From assembly GCF_043195125.1 (NCBI RefSeq), contig NZ_JBAFWR010000005.1: DNA of 64,000 bases; one strand, written 5' to 3'. The notes beneath the pieces were generated by a model. That model saw nothing but the letters and a program-made list of their open reading frames with translations, was not told where the DNA came from and made no database searches. Source of the stretch: NCEH01 sp043195125. GTDB taxonomy: Bacteria > Pseudomonadota > Alphaproteobacteria > Rhizobiales > Xanthobacteraceae. Made by a program: the position numbers and the translations under genes. Position 1 is the first letter of the stretch, and the number at the start of each line of letters is the position of its first letter. Below are positions 44,804 to 51,688 of this stretch, in pieces.

Positions 44804-45544
44804 ATGGCCACGAAGACCGCGAAAAAGCCCGCCGCCGCCGCCCCGGCGAAAGCGCCGGAACCCGCCGCAGCGAAGCCCGCGGCAGCACCGAAGTCCCCTG
44901 CTGTGAAGTCCGCCGCTGCGAAGCCCGCAGCCCCGAAAACAGCAGCTCCGAAAACCGCCGCGGCAAAGCCCGCCGCGAAGCCGGCGCCTGCGAAGGCCGC
45001 AGCCCCGAAGGCTGCTGCCAAACCGGCGGCGAAGCCTGCGGCAGAAGCGGCGCCCGCCAAGAAGCCGGCTGCCAAGGCTGCCGCGCCGAAGGCCGCTGCA
45101 CCGAAGGCTGCTGCACCCAAGGCCGCAGCGAAGGCGCCGGAGACCAAGTCCAAGCCGGCGGCGAAGCCTGCGGCCAAGCCCGCCGCAAAGGCGAAAGCCG
45201 CCCCGGCTCCCGCCGTCGAGGCCCCTGCCGAAAAGCCTGCGGCCAAGAAGCCCGCGGCGAAGAAGCCGGCAGCCAAGCCCGCGGCCGCAAAGGCCGCCGC
45301 GCCCAAGGCTGCTGCGCCCAAGGCCGCCGCCGTGAAGGCGGAAGCCGCTCCGGCCCCGGCGCCCAAGGCGGCCACGGCGAAAGCCCCGGCCAAGGCCAGC
45401 GCGGTCAGCAAGGTCGCCGCGATCAAGGCTGCCGCGGACAAGTCCGCCGCCGCGAAGAAGGCCGCCGCACCCGCGCCCAAGGCGTCGGCCAAGGCTCCCG
45501 CCAAAGCCGCTCCCAAGGCAAAGGCGCCCGCCAAGAAGAGCTGA
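44804..45544 (+). CDS. Histone H1-like Lys/Ala/Pro-rich DNA-binding protein
   Basis: A 246-residue protein made almost wholly of Ala, Lys and Pro in degenerate PKAAA/AAKP repeats. The composition matches bacterial H1-like proteins such as AlgP or the C-terminal tails of Hc1-type proteins, which bind and condense DNA. A GGAG site seven bases before the ATG supports translation in this frame; the equally long opposite-strand frame is a composition artefact. It lies on the plus strand between gp11 and gp12 of the GTA locus, divergent from gp12. Whether it serves packaging or nucleoid compaction, or is a bystander, cannot be told. Confidence 0.8.
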   Translation: MATKTAKKPAAAAPAKAPEPAAAKPAAAPKSPAVKSAAAKPAAPKTAAPKTAAAKPAAKPAPAKAAAPKAAAKPAAKPAAEAAPAKKPAAKAAAPKAAAPKAAAPKAAAKAPETKSKPAAKPAAKPAAKAKAAPAPAVEAPAEKPAAKKPAAKKPAAKPAAAKAAAPKAAAPKAAAVKAEAAPAPAPKAATAKAPAKASAVSKVAAIKAAADKSAAAKKAAAPAPKASAKAPAKAAPKAKAPAKKS

Positions 45545-46041
45545 GGCCACACGGCCGAAGCGCACCGGCCTCCGCTGCGGCGGAGGCACGAAGATATCCG
45601 GCCGGATCGCCCGGCCGGTCGCATTCGCGATCGCCGCACACAGCGGCCGACCGCATCTCTCGCCGAGAGATCCCGTCGCAGAGAGATTCCGTGGCCGTGA
45701 GATCCCGGTCCGCCGGCAAGCACGCGTTCCGGGATGTTTTGCGCGCGGAAGGCGCGGGATTTTAGCCGCTGCGCTCGAACGGCGATGCACGCACATGATG
45801 CGCGAACGTTTCGCTTTGGCGGCCGCTCGCCCACACCTCTAACGACAGGGCAAATCTCGTCCTGTGCTTTTCCGTGGCCACCTATCGCACGTCACGCAGG
45901 GGCGCGCGCCTTTGGGCGGAACCGCTTTGGATGCCCGTGACCCGACGCCGGCGTTGCCTTGGACGCGCCACGATCTATGGGTCTAAACTGCGCGCGGGGA
46001 CGTTCCCCTATCGCCTTTCCGGGCCGCGTCACGAGGATGCC
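45545..46041. other. Gene-free gap with one hairpin
   Basis: About 500 bases between two plus-strand genes. A hairpin (gcctccgc-tgcg-gcggaggc, 45568-45587) lies 24 bases after the H1-like gene and may terminate it, although no T run follows. At 45651-45690 the word gagagat recurs. I see no credible coding frame, RNA gene or promoter; short open frames here lack ribosome sites and family signatures. Confidence 0.5.
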
Positions 46042-46383
46042 ATGGGTGTTCTTTTCGCCATTCCCTCCCCTGCGCGCCGCGCCGGCGCGGCCTCTCGCAC
46101 GCTGCGCGGCCGGTTGGCCCTGGCGGCGCTGATCGGCCTGTCCGGTGCCGGTGGCGCCTTGGCCGGCGACACGGTGAAGGCCGGCGCCAATCCGTGCGCG
46201 CAATTTGGCGCGGGGTTCCAGCGGGCGCCGGGCTCCGACACCTGCATCAAGGTGGGCGGCGCGGTGCGCATGGATGCCGGTTCTGGCAACACGGCGGGAA
46301 ATGCGCCCAATCCCGGCAGCAGCAGCACCACCACGACCGGCAATTCCGGCCCCGCCGTCGACCCATGGAAGCCGGCGCGGTGA
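46042..46383 (+). CDS. Secreted short protein with alphaproteobacterial porin N-terminal motif
   Basis: A 113-residue protein: an N-terminal signal sequence (hydrophobic core about 24-42, cut near LAG-DTV), then NPCAQFGAGFQRAPGSDTC and IKVGGAVRMD at residues 50-78. This copies the first beta strand and disulfide loop of Rhizobiales porins (Omp2b type). The protein then ends in a Ser/Thr/Gly tail, with none of the remaining fifteen strands. It is either a truncated porin that has become a small periplasmic or surface protein, or a member of an independent small family. GAGG stands five bases before the ATG. It lies inside the GTA locus on the plus strand, ending 28 bases from gp11. Confidence 0.68.
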   Translation: MGVLFAIPSPARRAGAASRTLRGRLALAALIGLSGAGGALAGDTVKAGANPCAQFGAGFQRAPGSDTCIKVGGAVRMDAGSGNTAGNAPNPGSSSTTTTGNSGPAVDPWKPAR

Positions 46384-46411
46384 GCCCCGCCAGCTAGGCC
46401 GAATCCGGAGG

Positions 46412-46987
46412 TCAGGCGCCGCGCTGCGCCCGCGCCACCGCCCGCGCCACCAGGCCGGAAAGATAGGCGTCCGAGCGGCGGAAACTCGCCACGTCGGGCG
46501 TGCTCACGTTCACCGTCACGGAAGGGCGCGCCGTGCCATCCTGCGTGCGCACGCCGAGCGAACCGTCGGCACCGCGCGCCAGCGGCAGGATGGCTTCTGC
46601 ACCGCGCTCGCCCATCAGGCCCGCACCAGCGCCCAGGGGAAAATAGGTCGGCGCCGCCACTACGCCGCCCTTGGCGAAGGGCCGCACCGCGCCGTCGGCG
46701 ATCACGCCGCCGCTGGCGAACGCGTTGCCGCTCAATATGCCGGAGAACAGGCTCGCGACCCCCTGCTCCACCGGCTTCAGGGCGAGGTTCAGCGCCAGGC
46801 TGGAGAGCCGCGCGCCGATGGTCTCCACCACGTCGCCCACATCCTTGCCCTTCACCGCAATGCCGGTGAAGGCGCCGGTCAAGGTGGAGGCGAAGCCGCG
46901 CGCGAGGCGCTCGCTGTCGGCCAAAGCATCGCGGAACGGACGCGTGTCGGCATCGACCTTGACCGAAATGCCATCGACGGGGGTCAT
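46412..46987 (-). CDS. GTA gp11 short tail tape-measure protein
   Basis: A 191-residue tape-measure protein. Signs are the N-terminal helix VDADTRPFRDALADSERLAR, a coiled middle, and the C-terminal block GGVIADGAVRPFAKGGVV plus GERGAEAILPLARGADG, both typical of phage tape-measure C-termini. At this length the tail would be very short, in line with R. capsulatus gp11 (about 220 residues) and the stubby tails of GTA particles. AGGAG stands seven bases before the ATG at 46987. Confidence 0.9.
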   Translation of the reverse strand: MTPVDGISVKVDADTRPFRDALADSERLARGFASTLTGAFTGIAVKGKDVGDVVETIGARLSSLALNLALKPVEQGVASLFSGILSGNAFASGGVIADGAVRPFAKGGVVAAPTYFPLGAGAGLMGERGAEAILPLARGADGSLGVRTQDGTARPSVTVNVSTPDVASFRRSDAYLSGLVARAVARAQRGA

Positions 46988-47000
46988 GGGGTTCTCCTGC

Positions 47001-47165
47001 TTAAGGCATATCGGGAAAGCGGCGCATGAGATCGGCGAGATCCGCGCGGCCGAGGCCGGCGCGCGGCCCCGGCCCGAAGGCGGAAAGCGCGGCGGCAAGC
47101 TCGCGCGGCGTCATGCGCCAGAACTGGTCTGGGGGCAGCCGCAGAAGCCCGAGCCCGGCCCGCAT
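47001..47165 (-). CDS. GTA gp10.1 tail assembly chaperone-like protein
   Basis: A 54-codon gene between gp10 and gp11 that is easy to miss. The peptide is MRAGLGLLRLPPDQFWRMTP, then RELAAALSAF and a short basic end, matching the TIGR02216-type small phage protein (R. capsulatus rcc01693). GGGAGGAGG lies just upstream of the ATG at 47165. In relatives the conserved part begins about five residues earlier with F-P-W-(D/E)-(D/E); here R-P-F-P-W-E-E-A is present in frame just before the ATG, where no other start codon exists in the 35 bases after the gp10 stop. Either the protein is shorter or it is made by a non-standard start or frameshift. Confidence 0.78.
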   Translation of the reverse strand: MRAGLGLLRLPPDQFWRMTPRELAAALSAFGPGPRAGLGRADLADLMRRFPDMP

Positions 47166-47200
47166 GGCCTCCTCCCAGGGAAAAGGCCGCGCGGGCGCGC

Positions 47201-47545
47201 TTAGGCCGTCTGCGGCGGCTGAGGGCGGGTATCGGCGGCGCCTCCGAACGTGGCGGAGAGCAGGCGCGCGACGATGCGGGCATAGCCGATCGCCCCCTCC
47301 TCCGCCCGCAGGAGCGCCACCTCCGCGTCGCTCACGTTTTCGCCCGCGCCGCGCAGGCCGGCGGCGATGATGCGGGCCGCATCGCGCGCCGTCAGGCGGC
47401 CGGTCTCGAACCGCTCGGCGAGCGCGACGAGGTCGCCGGCGCCGAACGCCTGTTCGAGCTCCGCGAGCGCGCCGAGCGTCAGCACCAGGGTGCGCGGCCG
47501 GCCGTCGAGCAGCGCCTCGATCTCGCCGCGATGGGCGTTGGGCAT
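47201..47545 (-). CDS. GTA gp10 family protein (tail chaperone-like)
   Basis: A 114-residue helical protein found at this place in all GTA clusters I know. The body reads EIEALLDGRPRTLVLTLGAL and then LAELEQAFGAGDLVALAERF, close to R. capsulatus rcc01692. With the next small gene it fills the position of the lambda G/GT tail chaperones between the major tail protein and the tape measure. The start at 47545 is an ATG after a short spacer from gp9; the stop lies 35 bases before the ATG of gp10.1. Confidence 0.88.
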   Translation of the reverse strand: MPNAHRGEIEALLDGRPRTLVLTLGALAELEQAFGAGDLVALAERFETGRLTARDAARIIAAGLRGAGENVSDAEVALLRAEEGAIGYARIVARLLSATFGGAADTRPQPPQTA

Positions 47546-47588
47546 CAGGATCTCCTCAGGGATTGGGTGGGCAATAAGGTCCCTCCCC

Positions 47589-47996
47589 TCACAGGGCGGC
47601 GAAGGTGATTTCCCCCGCGCTCTCCAGCGTCAGGTCGAAGGTCACTTCGCGGTCGTGTTCGGCTGCCACCTCCAGCGCGGTCACCTGGAACGGCCCGGAG
47701 ACGGTACCGAAATCGGGGATCAGCACCTGGCAGTCGCGCAGCGCCCCGTCGAAGAAGGCGGCGCGCACCAAAGCGTCGGAGGCGGCGTCCTTGAATACGC
47801 CGCTGCCGGCGATGCTGGCGCGCTTCACGCCGGCGCCCGCCAGGAGTTCGCGCCAGCGCCCCGCGGAATCGGAATGGGTGACATCGACGCTCTGCGCATT
47901 GAAGGCGAGCGTGCGCGAGCGCAGCCCCGCCACGGTGGCGTAGCTGGTGCCGTCGTGCATCTTCAGCAGCAGGTCCTTGCCCTTCTGCGCGGCCAT
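47589..47996 (-). CDS. GTA gp9 major tail tube protein
   Basis: A 135-residue tail tube subunit. It opens with MAAQKGKDLLLKMHDGTSYA and contains the beta-rich fold of phage major tail proteins (TIGR02126 type), with FKDAASDALVRAAFFDG and a strand-rich end. The ATG at 47996 follows AGGAGATCCCC, a strong ribosome site, as expected for a highly expressed structural protein. R. capsulatus counterpart: rcc01691. Confidence 0.92.
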   Translation of the reverse strand: MAAQKGKDLLLKMHDGTSYATVAGLRSRTLAFNAQSVDVTHSDSAGRWRELLAGAGVKRASIAGSGVFKDAASDALVRAAFFDGALRDCQVLIPDFGTVSGPFQVTALEVAAEHDREVTFDLTLESAGEITFAAL

Positions 47997-48006
47997 GGGG
48001 ATCTCC

Positions 48007-48426
48007 TCAAACAGGTTCGGTGACGGCGCGAAAGCGCACCAAAGCGTGGAAGGTCCGCCCGTCCTCGTCGCGCCGCACTTCGGCGGTGGTGGCGCGCAGA
48101 TTGGCGAGGCGGTGGCCGGCGAGCGCAAGCGGCACGTCGTGCAGCGCCGATTGCACGGCGGCGGCGAGCGCGAAGGCTTCCGCCCGCCCGCTCTCGCGCG
48201 ACCAGGCGTGCAAGGTCAGGCTCTGCTCGGTGCCGGCCTCGGTGGCGGTGGACCAATCGGCCACCACCGCTTCCCCGAGCGTGAGGAAGGGAAAGGCGGC
48301 GTCCGGCGGTGGCAGGTCATAGACTCGCGGGCCGCCCAGCAAGGCGAGCAGCGGGCCGTCGGCCGCAAGGCACGCGCGGATGGCGGTGCGCAGGGCCAAA
48401 GCGGGGCTGGTGAGGGGTGGGCTCAT
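48007..48426 (-). CDS. GTA gp8 tail terminator-like protein (DUF3168)
   Basis: A 139-residue DUF3168 protein, which closes the tail at the head side. Recognition: LRTAIRACLAADGPLLALLG, then the PPPDAAFPFLTLGEA loop, the SLTLHAWSRESG strand, and the end VRFRAVTEPV. It begins four bases inside the preceding gene (overlap at 48423-48426) and ends ten bases before gp9. Confidence 0.9.
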   Translation of the reverse strand: MSPPLTSPALALRTAIRACLAADGPLLALLGGPRVYDLPPPDAAFPFLTLGEAVVADWSTATEAGTEQSLTLHAWSRESGRAEAFALAAAVQSALHDVPLALAGHRLANLRATTAEVRRDEDGRTFHALVRFRAVTEPV

Positions 48427-48707
48427 GGGGTCGCGCTCCGGCGCAGTTCGGCAAGGACGGGCGCGAGCCAGGGGGCCGCCGGCCGCGCCAGCGTGCCGGT
48501 CTCGCGCGCCACGGCGGCAGGATCGTCCGTGCCGACGAGGCGCGCTGGCCCTTGCGCACGGATGTCGGCCGGTCGGCCGAGCGCGGGGGCAAGGCGGGCG
48601 GCGAGATCGCGCGCGGCCCCGTCCACGGCCTGTTCGGCGAGGCGTGGGGCGAATTCAGCGGCGAGCCGGCGGGCGAGGCCTTCGAGACCGGATACGGGCG
48701 TGCTCAT
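48423..48707 (-). CDS. Extra head-tail region protein (HK97 gp10-like position)
   Basis: A 94-residue Ala/Arg/Pro-rich protein between gp7 and gp8. It opens STPVSGLEGLARRLAAEFAP, with the short helix-rich layout of HK97 gp10-type tail-completion proteins, but the match is weak. R. capsulatus GTA has no gene at this point. The ATG at 48707 overlaps the gp7 stop (ATGA) with GGGAGGAG upstream, and the gene overlaps gp8, so it is firmly part of the operon. Confidence 0.65.
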   Translation of the reverse strand: MSTPVSGLEGLARRLAAEFAPRLAEQAVDGAARDLAARLAPALGRPADIRAQGPARLVGTDDPAAVARETGTLARPAAPWLAPVLAELRRSATP

Positions 48708-49027
48708 GTCTGCTCCTCCCGGCAGAGGCATCGCGTGAAGCGTCCGCGCCCGTCGGGATCGCTCAGCGCCTCGACGGCAAAGACGCGCGCGCCCAACGTC
48801 AGCCGGTCGCCGCGCGACAGCGTGTTGGGCGCCCGCACGGTGATGCGATGGATCAGCGTCGCCATGCGCCGCTCGGCGCTCAGCGCGGGATCGCCCGCCG
48901 GGCTCTCGATGCGCGCCCAGAGCTGGTCCACGGCGAGGAAGGTGGTGCTCGCCCCGCCCGCCCCGTCGGGCAGGCTCACCGCCGTCTCATGGACGAGGCG
49001 GTGGCGCAGGTCGCCCGCGCCGCTCAC
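48704..49027 (-). CDS. GTA gp7 head-tail adaptor
   Basis: A 107-residue phage head-closure protein of the SPP1 gp16 type. The pattern LRHRLVHETAVSLPDGAGG followed by LWARIES, HRITVRAPNTLSRGDRL and VFAVEALSDPDGRGRF is standard for this family. It joins the connector below the portal to the tail. It overlaps gp6 and the extra gene by four bases on each side. R. capsulatus counterpart: rcc01689. Confidence 0.9.
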   Translation of the reverse strand: MSGAGDLRHRLVHETAVSLPDGAGGASTTFLAVDQLWARIESPAGDPALSAERRMATLIHRITVRAPNTLSRGDRLTLGARVFAVEALSDPDGRGRFTRCLCREEQT

Positions 49028-49587
49028 AGCCGCACCGAACGATAGGGGCGCAGCAGCGCCAGGAGGCTATCCGGCATGCGGCTCTGGTCGCCCGGCGCGT
49101 CGCGATGCTCGTGCAGGAACGCAACCAGCTGGCGCACCGCCTGGAGCAGATCCGCCGGTACCTCCTCGGGTGTCGCGCCGTGGCCCATCTGAAGCTCCAG
49201 CACGATGCCGCCAAGCCGCCGCGTCGGTACCGGGGCGCGGGCGAGGTCCACCGCGATCAGCGGCGGCACGCGCGCGCCGCCAAGGGTGAACAGATCGAGC
49301 GGCAGATCGTGCGTGGTGCCATCCTCGGCGACCATCCGGGCCGCCAGCACCGCGCGCACCGGGGCGAGCGGCACCGCGATCAGGCCGCTCGGCGGCCAGG
49401 CATCGCTGGTGAGCCGCCAGGTCTGGTGCAGCAGGATGTGGCGGGTCTCGCTCTCCACCCATTGCCGGGCGGCGGCGATCAGCGCGGCCACCACCGCGTC
49501 CTCGGCATCACCGTCGATGCGCAGGAAGGCCTTGGCCTCGGCGAGCGCCAGGGGCTCGGCCGATGGCCCGTCGATGCGTTCACACAT
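49024..49587 (-). CDS. GTA gp6 head-tail connector protein
   Basis: A 187-residue DNA-packaging/connector protein (TIGR02215/phiE125 gp8 type). The N-terminal helical part LALAEAKAFLRIDGDAEDAV is the family mark; WVESETRHILLHQTWRL, a beta-rich centre and the C-terminal helix ADLLQAVRQLVAFLHEHRD follow. The ATG at 49587 has GGAGAG upstream; in-frame sequence beyond runs antisense to the protease gene. It is the first gene on this strand after the protease/transglycosylase insert. Confidence 0.9.
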   Translation of the reverse strand: MCERIDGPSAEPLALAEAKAFLRIDGDAEDAVVAALIAAARQWVESETRHILLHQTWRLTSDAWPPSGLIAVPLAPVRAVLAARMVAEDGTTHDLPLDLFTLGGARVPPLIAVDLARAPVPTRRLGGIVLELQMGHGATPEEVPADLLQAVRQLVAFLHEHRDAPGDQSRMPDSLLALLRPYRSVRL

Positions 49588-49666
49588 GGGACTCTCCGCT
49601 GAAAGAAACAAAGCGGCGCGCCGCGCCGCATTGACGAACCGCCCGCCGGGCCGGCAGAAACGGGCC

Positions 49667-50464
49667 ATGACCCTTGACACGACCGATCCCTTGCCCGCTC
49701 CCGCCCGCCGCAATCGCAGACGGCGCGGGTCTGCGCTGCTCGCCGGCCTGCTCGCGAGCGTGCTGAGCCTCGGCGCGCTGCCGGTGCAGGCCATCGTCGG
49801 CGGCGAGGCCGCGCCGGAGGACATCGCCGCGCACACGGTGCTGATCGTCTCGACGCGCGGCGCCTCCTGCACCGGCAGCGTGGTGGCGCAGGATCTGGTG
49901 CTCACGGCCGCCCATTGCGTGCAGCCGGCCGGCGACTATGCCGTGGCGCTGATCGGCGAGGGCACGCCGCGGCTGGTGCCGGCGCTGCGCATCGCGGTCC
50001 ATCCCGCCTTCAACGGCGAGCAATTCCGCACCCGCAGGCCGACGCCGGACCTCGCCTTGGTGAAGCTGTCCGAGCCGCTGCCGGAGCGCTTCAGCCCGGT
50101 GCGGATCGCCAGCGGCGGGCTGCCGGCGCGCGGCTCGTTCTTCCTCATCGCCGGCTTCGGCGTCACCGCCGACGGGGCGGAGAAGAGCGCGGGCAAGCTG
50201 CGCACCGCGCTGCTGCCGTCCATCGGCACTACCGGCGGTATCATGGCGCGCCTGTCGCCGCAGAGCGGGCTCGCGGGCGGCTGTGTGGGCGACAGCGGCG
50301 GCCCCGCCTTCCAGGAGGGCGAGGTGGCCGGCGTCATCGGCTGGGCCACGGGCCCCAATGGCGCGCGCGGCTGCGGCGGCGTCACGGGCGTAACCCTGGT
50401 GGGCTTGCATCGCGACTGGATCACCTCCACCGCGCGCGCCCTCGGCAGCCCGGTGAAGGGCTGA
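49667..50464 (+). CDS. Secreted trypsin-like (S1) serine protease
   Basis: A 265-residue protease with a basic N-terminus and export signal (about 21-42). The predicted cut after QA leaves IVGG (43-46) as the new N-terminus, so it would be active without a propeptide. The catalytic triad is H83 (LTAAHC), D128 (PDLALVKL) and S210 (GDSGGP), and two cysteine pairs are visible. It is one base from the lytic transglycosylase gene downstream, so the two form a unit that acts on the envelope. The unit is on the plus strand between gp5 and gp6. It could help release or uptake of particles, but this is a guess from position. Confidence 0.85.
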   Translation: MTLDTTDPLPAPARRNRRRRGSALLAGLLASVLSLGALPVQAIVGGEAAPEDIAAHTVLIVSTRGASCTGSVVAQDLVLTAAHCVQPAGDYAVALIGEGTPRLVPALRIAVHPAFNGEQFRTRRPTPDLALVKLSEPLPERFSPVRIASGGLPARGSFFLIAGFGVTADGAEKSAGKLRTALLPSIGTTGGIMARLSPQSGLAGGCVGDSGGPAFQEGEVAGVIGWATGPNGARGCGGVTGVTLVGLHRDWITSTARALGSPVKG

Positions 50465-50465
50465 G

Positions 50466-51341
50466 ATGGCCCGCGCCCGCGCCGTCTTCCGCGCGGCGCG
50501 ATGCTTATTTTTCGCCTGCCTCGTGGCTGCGCTCTGGGCGCAATCGGCTGAGGCGGCGGGTGGCGAAAGCGTGGACCAGGCCCTCTGCCGCCTGATCGAG
50601 GATGCGGCGCGCAGGGAATCCCTGCCCGCCCCGTTCCTCACCCGGCTGATCTGGCGCGAAAGCTCGTTCCGCAGCCATGTGGTCAGCTCCAAGGGCGCGC
50701 AGGGCATCGCCCAATTCATGCCCGGCACGGCCGCCGAGCGCGGGTTGAAGAATCCGTTCGATCCCGAGGCCGCGCTGCCGGCGGCGGCAAGCCTGCTGGC
50801 CGATCTTCAGCGCCGGTTCGGCAATCTCGGCCTTGCGGCGGCGGCCTATAATGCCGGCCCCGCTCGGGTGGACGCTTTCCTCGCCGGCCGCTCGGGCCTG
50901 CCATCGGAAACGCGCCTGTATGTGCGCCTCATCACCGGCCGCAGCGCCGAGGATTGGGCGGCGGCGAAGCGCGGCGAACAGCCGGCGGCGGACGGGGTGT
51001 CCGACGACGGCAAGACCTGCCTCATGGTGGTGGCCTCGCTGCGCCAGGGCGAACCGGCACTCGCCGCGGTGAACGAAAGCCCGGATTTCGCGCCCTGGGG
51101 CGTGCAGGTGGCCGGGGCCTTCTCGAAGAGCGTGGCGCTCGCCGCCTACAGCCGCGCCGCGACGCGCTTCGCGGCGCAGATCGGCGACAAGGCACCCATG
51201 GTCATCGGCACCCGCGTGCCGGGGCGCGGGCGCGGCCCGTTCTATCGCGTGCGCCTTCCCGCCCAGACGCGGGCCGAGGCGAACGCCCTCTGCGCCAGCC
51301 TGCATAAGGCCGGCGGGGCGTGCATCGTGCTTGCGAACTGA
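50466..51341 (+). CDS. Lytic transglycosylase with C-terminal SPOR domain
   Basis: A 291-residue periplasmic murein lyase. A signal peptide ends near AEA (about 30). The SLT domain carries the catalytic Glu65 in LIWRESSFRS and the supporting motifs SSKGAQGIAQFMPGTA and AAAYNAGPARV. The C-terminus (about 215-290: WGVQVAGAF to LHKAGGACIVL) is SPOR-like, the type that binds denuded septal glycan. The start lies one base after the protease stop. Transglycosylases close to GTA capsid genes are known in Rhizobiales as I recall; a role in letting tails or particles cross the murein is plausible. Confidence 0.85.
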   Translation: MARARAVFRAARCLFFACLVAALWAQSAEAAGGESVDQALCRLIEDAARRESLPAPFLTRLIWRESSFRSHVVSSKGAQGIAQFMPGTAAERGLKNPFDPEAALPAAASLLADLQRRFGNLGLAAAAYNAGPARVDAFLAGRSGLPSETRLYVRLITGRSAEDWAAAKRGEQPAADGVSDDGKTCLMVVASLRQGEPALAAVNESPDFAPWGVQVAGAFSKSVALAAYSRAATRFAAQIGDKAPMVIGTRVPGRGRGPFYRVRLPAQTRAEANALCASLHKAGGACIVLAN

Positions 51342-51688
51342 GCGCGGAGCGCCACCCGCGTCCCGGACCAGCGACGGCGCAGCCGGAGCCCAGAGCCGGG
51401 ACGCGAGGGAAAATGCGCATCAGGTCGAGCTGCGGGCTGCCGTTCACCCCGACGGGAAGAGAGGGAAGCGCCCTGCTCCTGATGCCGGCGCCGCGCGCCG
51501 CCCCCTCCCTGCCCTCCCCCGCAAGCGGGAGAGGGTTTTTCTGTTTGGGAGGCGATAACGCTCTTCCGCCGGAGTTTCGGCTTTCCTCCCCCCGCCGGAA
51601 CCATAGGCCCCTCTCCCGCGTGCGGGGGAGGGTTGGGGAGAGGGAACAGCCCCAGAGAGAGCCGCAGGCCGCCACTCCCCGCCCGCCC
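51342..51688. repeat. Intergenic gap with two palindromic GC-rich repeats
   Basis: A gene-free gap of 347 bases between converging genes (transglycosylase and capsid). It holds an imperfect palindrome at 51512-51535 (ccctcccccgc-aa-gcgggagaggg), directly followed on the plus strand by TTTTTCTGTTT, which would serve as terminator of the transglycosylase unit, and a second copy at 51609-51632 (ccctctcccgcgtgcgggggaggg) in inverted orientation. No coding frame in the gap is credible. Confidence 0.7.

Noticed and set aside
44356..45834. 492-codon minus-strand frame across the H1-like gene
   Set aside because: Its translation is Ala/Gly/Phe repeats mirroring the PKAAA repeats; the plus-strand frame has a ribosome site and a known composition type.
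45734..45940. 68-codon plus-strand frame in the gap before the porin-motif gene
   Set aside because: No ribosome site, no signature and biased Arg/His composition; treated as non-coding.
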